Assembly: GCA_016928525.1 (NCBI GenBank)
Contig: JAFGKO010000291.1
Location: forward strand, 1 to 14,047
Length of the DNA stretch: 14,047 nt
From: Anaerolineales bacterium
Lineage (GTDB): Bacteria; Chloroflexota; Anaerolineae; Anaerolineales; Villigracilaceae
Direction of reading: 5' to 3'
Shown: piece by piece, positions 13,621 through 14,047 of the stretch
How positions within the stretch are numbered: the stretch's first letter is position 1
How the letters are laid out: each line of letters starts with the position of its first letter
Made by a program: the position numbers and the translations under genes
The notes under the pieces: model-generated
Seen by the model: the letters and a program-made list of their open reading frames with translations, nothing else
Told to the model about the DNA's origin: nothing
Database searches by the model: none

Positions 13621-13654
13621 AGCCCCTAAAGGTTTCAAAAGACCTTTAGGGGTT
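13621..13654. terminator. Hairpin terminator between convergent lgt and lpd
   Basis: CCCCTAAAGGT (13623-13633) and ACCTTTAGGGG (13642-13652) pair perfectly over 11 bases with an 8-base loop, extendable by one wobble and one A-T pair. On the minus strand the stem is followed by CTCTTTTC, so it best serves the gene ending at 13718; on plus the tail is only weakly T-rich. It is also well placed to stop lgt transcripts. Confidence 0.75.
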
Positions 13655-13717
13655 GGTAATCAATCCGCCAGAGCACGAAGTTCAGTTAAGTAGTACTGTC
13701 TGTTTACATCGCTCTGA

Positions 13718-14047
13718 TTAAATATTTATCGGTATTCCCTCCGCCCCGTGTGCTGCTTCCATCAGCGCTTCCGAAAGCGTCGGGTGCGCATGCACGTTGC
13801 GAGCGATCTCATATGGGGTCATTTCCATCATACGCGCCAGGGTCAGTTCGGGCAACAGTTCGGTCACTTCGGGGCCGAGCATGTGCGCGCCCAGGATCTC
13901 GCCGTATTTCTCGTCCACCACCAGCTTGACCCAGCCCACGGCCTCGCCCAACCCGAGCGCCTTGCCGTTGGCCTGGAAGGGGAAGCGCCCTACCTTCACG
14001 CTATATCCGCGTTCTTTGGCCTGCGCTTCGGTCAGCCCAAAGGAGGC
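13718..14047 (-). CDS. lpdA: Dihydrolipoamide dehydrogenase, C-terminal part (5' end outside window)
   Basis: E3 flavoprotein of the pyruvate/2-oxoacid dehydrogenase and glycine cleavage complexes; it reoxidises dihydrolipoamide with NAD+. The frame is open to the window edge, so only about 109 residues of the dimerisation domain are present. It begins [14 protein letters not shown] and includes [34 protein letters not shown]. It ends with the interface active-site motif [16 protein letters not shown], whose His-Glu pair acts as the catalytic base across the dimer. The GTG at 13999 is internal, not a start. The FAD, NAD and CxxxxC regions lie outside the window, so a related class I flavoprotein disulfide reductase is conceivable but less likely given HPTLSE. 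It terminates at the hairpin shared with lgt. Confidence 0.92.
   Translation of the reverse strand, partial: ASFGLTEAQAKERGYSVKVGRFPFQANGKALGLGEAVGWVKLVVDEKYGEILGAHMLGPEVTELLPELTLARMMEMTPYEIARNVHAHPTLSEALMEAAHGAEGIPINI

Noticed and set aside
13669..13716. Inverted pair CAGAGC / GCTCTG downstream of lpd
   Set aside because: Arms are only six bases and separated by a long loop; a far better terminator is present at 13621-13654.
1..14047. CRISPR array, tRNA, rRNA, transposase or integrase
   Set aside because: No regularly spaced repeats, no tRNA-like cloverleaf noticed, and no mobile-element protein in any frame.

Overview
The window reads as a stretch of bacterial chromosome, moderately G+C rich, with housekeeping genes and no phage, transposon, CRISPR or RNA-gene content that I can see. 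The fused CydDC transporter, the short-Q-loop cytochrome bd, the ECF sigma/anti-sigma pair with a Pro/Thr-rich extracytoplasmic stalk and the general protein style suggest a Chloroflexota bacterium, perhaps class Anaerolineae. That placement is my inference from protein character, not a database result.

Layout. 1-933 (+) is the 3' part of ftsH, cut by the window edge, ending in a hairpin terminator shared with the convergent fadD gene. 1005-2711 (-) is a long-chain acyl-CoA ligase with its own strong promoter and ribosome binding site. 2829-6500 (-) is a 1223-residue CydD-CydC fusion, the ABC exporter needed to assemble cytochrome bd. 6563-9427 (-) is a three-gene operon: ECF sigma factor, membrane-anchored putative anti-sigma factor (ATGA overlap) and a beta-propeller lipoprotein split by one in-frame TGA. 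9520-11946 (-) is cydA-cydB, the two large subunits of cytochrome bd quinol oxidase, followed by a terminator. 12070-12525 (-) is an Rrf2-family (NsrR/IscR-like) regulator with iron-sulfur-type cysteines, lying just upstream of cydA. 12678-13574 (+) is lgt, divergent from the regulator. 13718-14047 (-) is the C-terminal end of a dihydrolipoamide dehydrogenase, convergent with lgt and separated from it by a hairpin terminator.

How it fits together. Regulator, oxidase structural genes and oxidase assembly exporter lie in one co-directional block (rrf2 - cydAB - sigma operon - cydDC), with the sigma operon inserted between cydAB and cydDC. An NsrR-like sensor beside a bd oxidase suggests control by nitric oxide, oxygen or iron-sulfur status. 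Lgt is the enzyme that would lipidate the propeller lipoprotein.

The points most worth a second look are: (i) the single in-frame TGA in the propeller lipoprotein, with a hairpin directly behind it; (ii) four low-complexity, repeat-bearing in-frame segments at domain boundaries and one NBD loop of CydDC, two of which share the same short motifs; (iii) a terminator-like hairpin that overlaps a consensus -10 box directly before the cydDC start codon; (iv) a 16-bp perfect palindrome touching the sigma factor start; and (v) a 7-5-7 operator-like inverted repeat before the Rrf2 gene. No gene-free stretch exceeds 300 bases.
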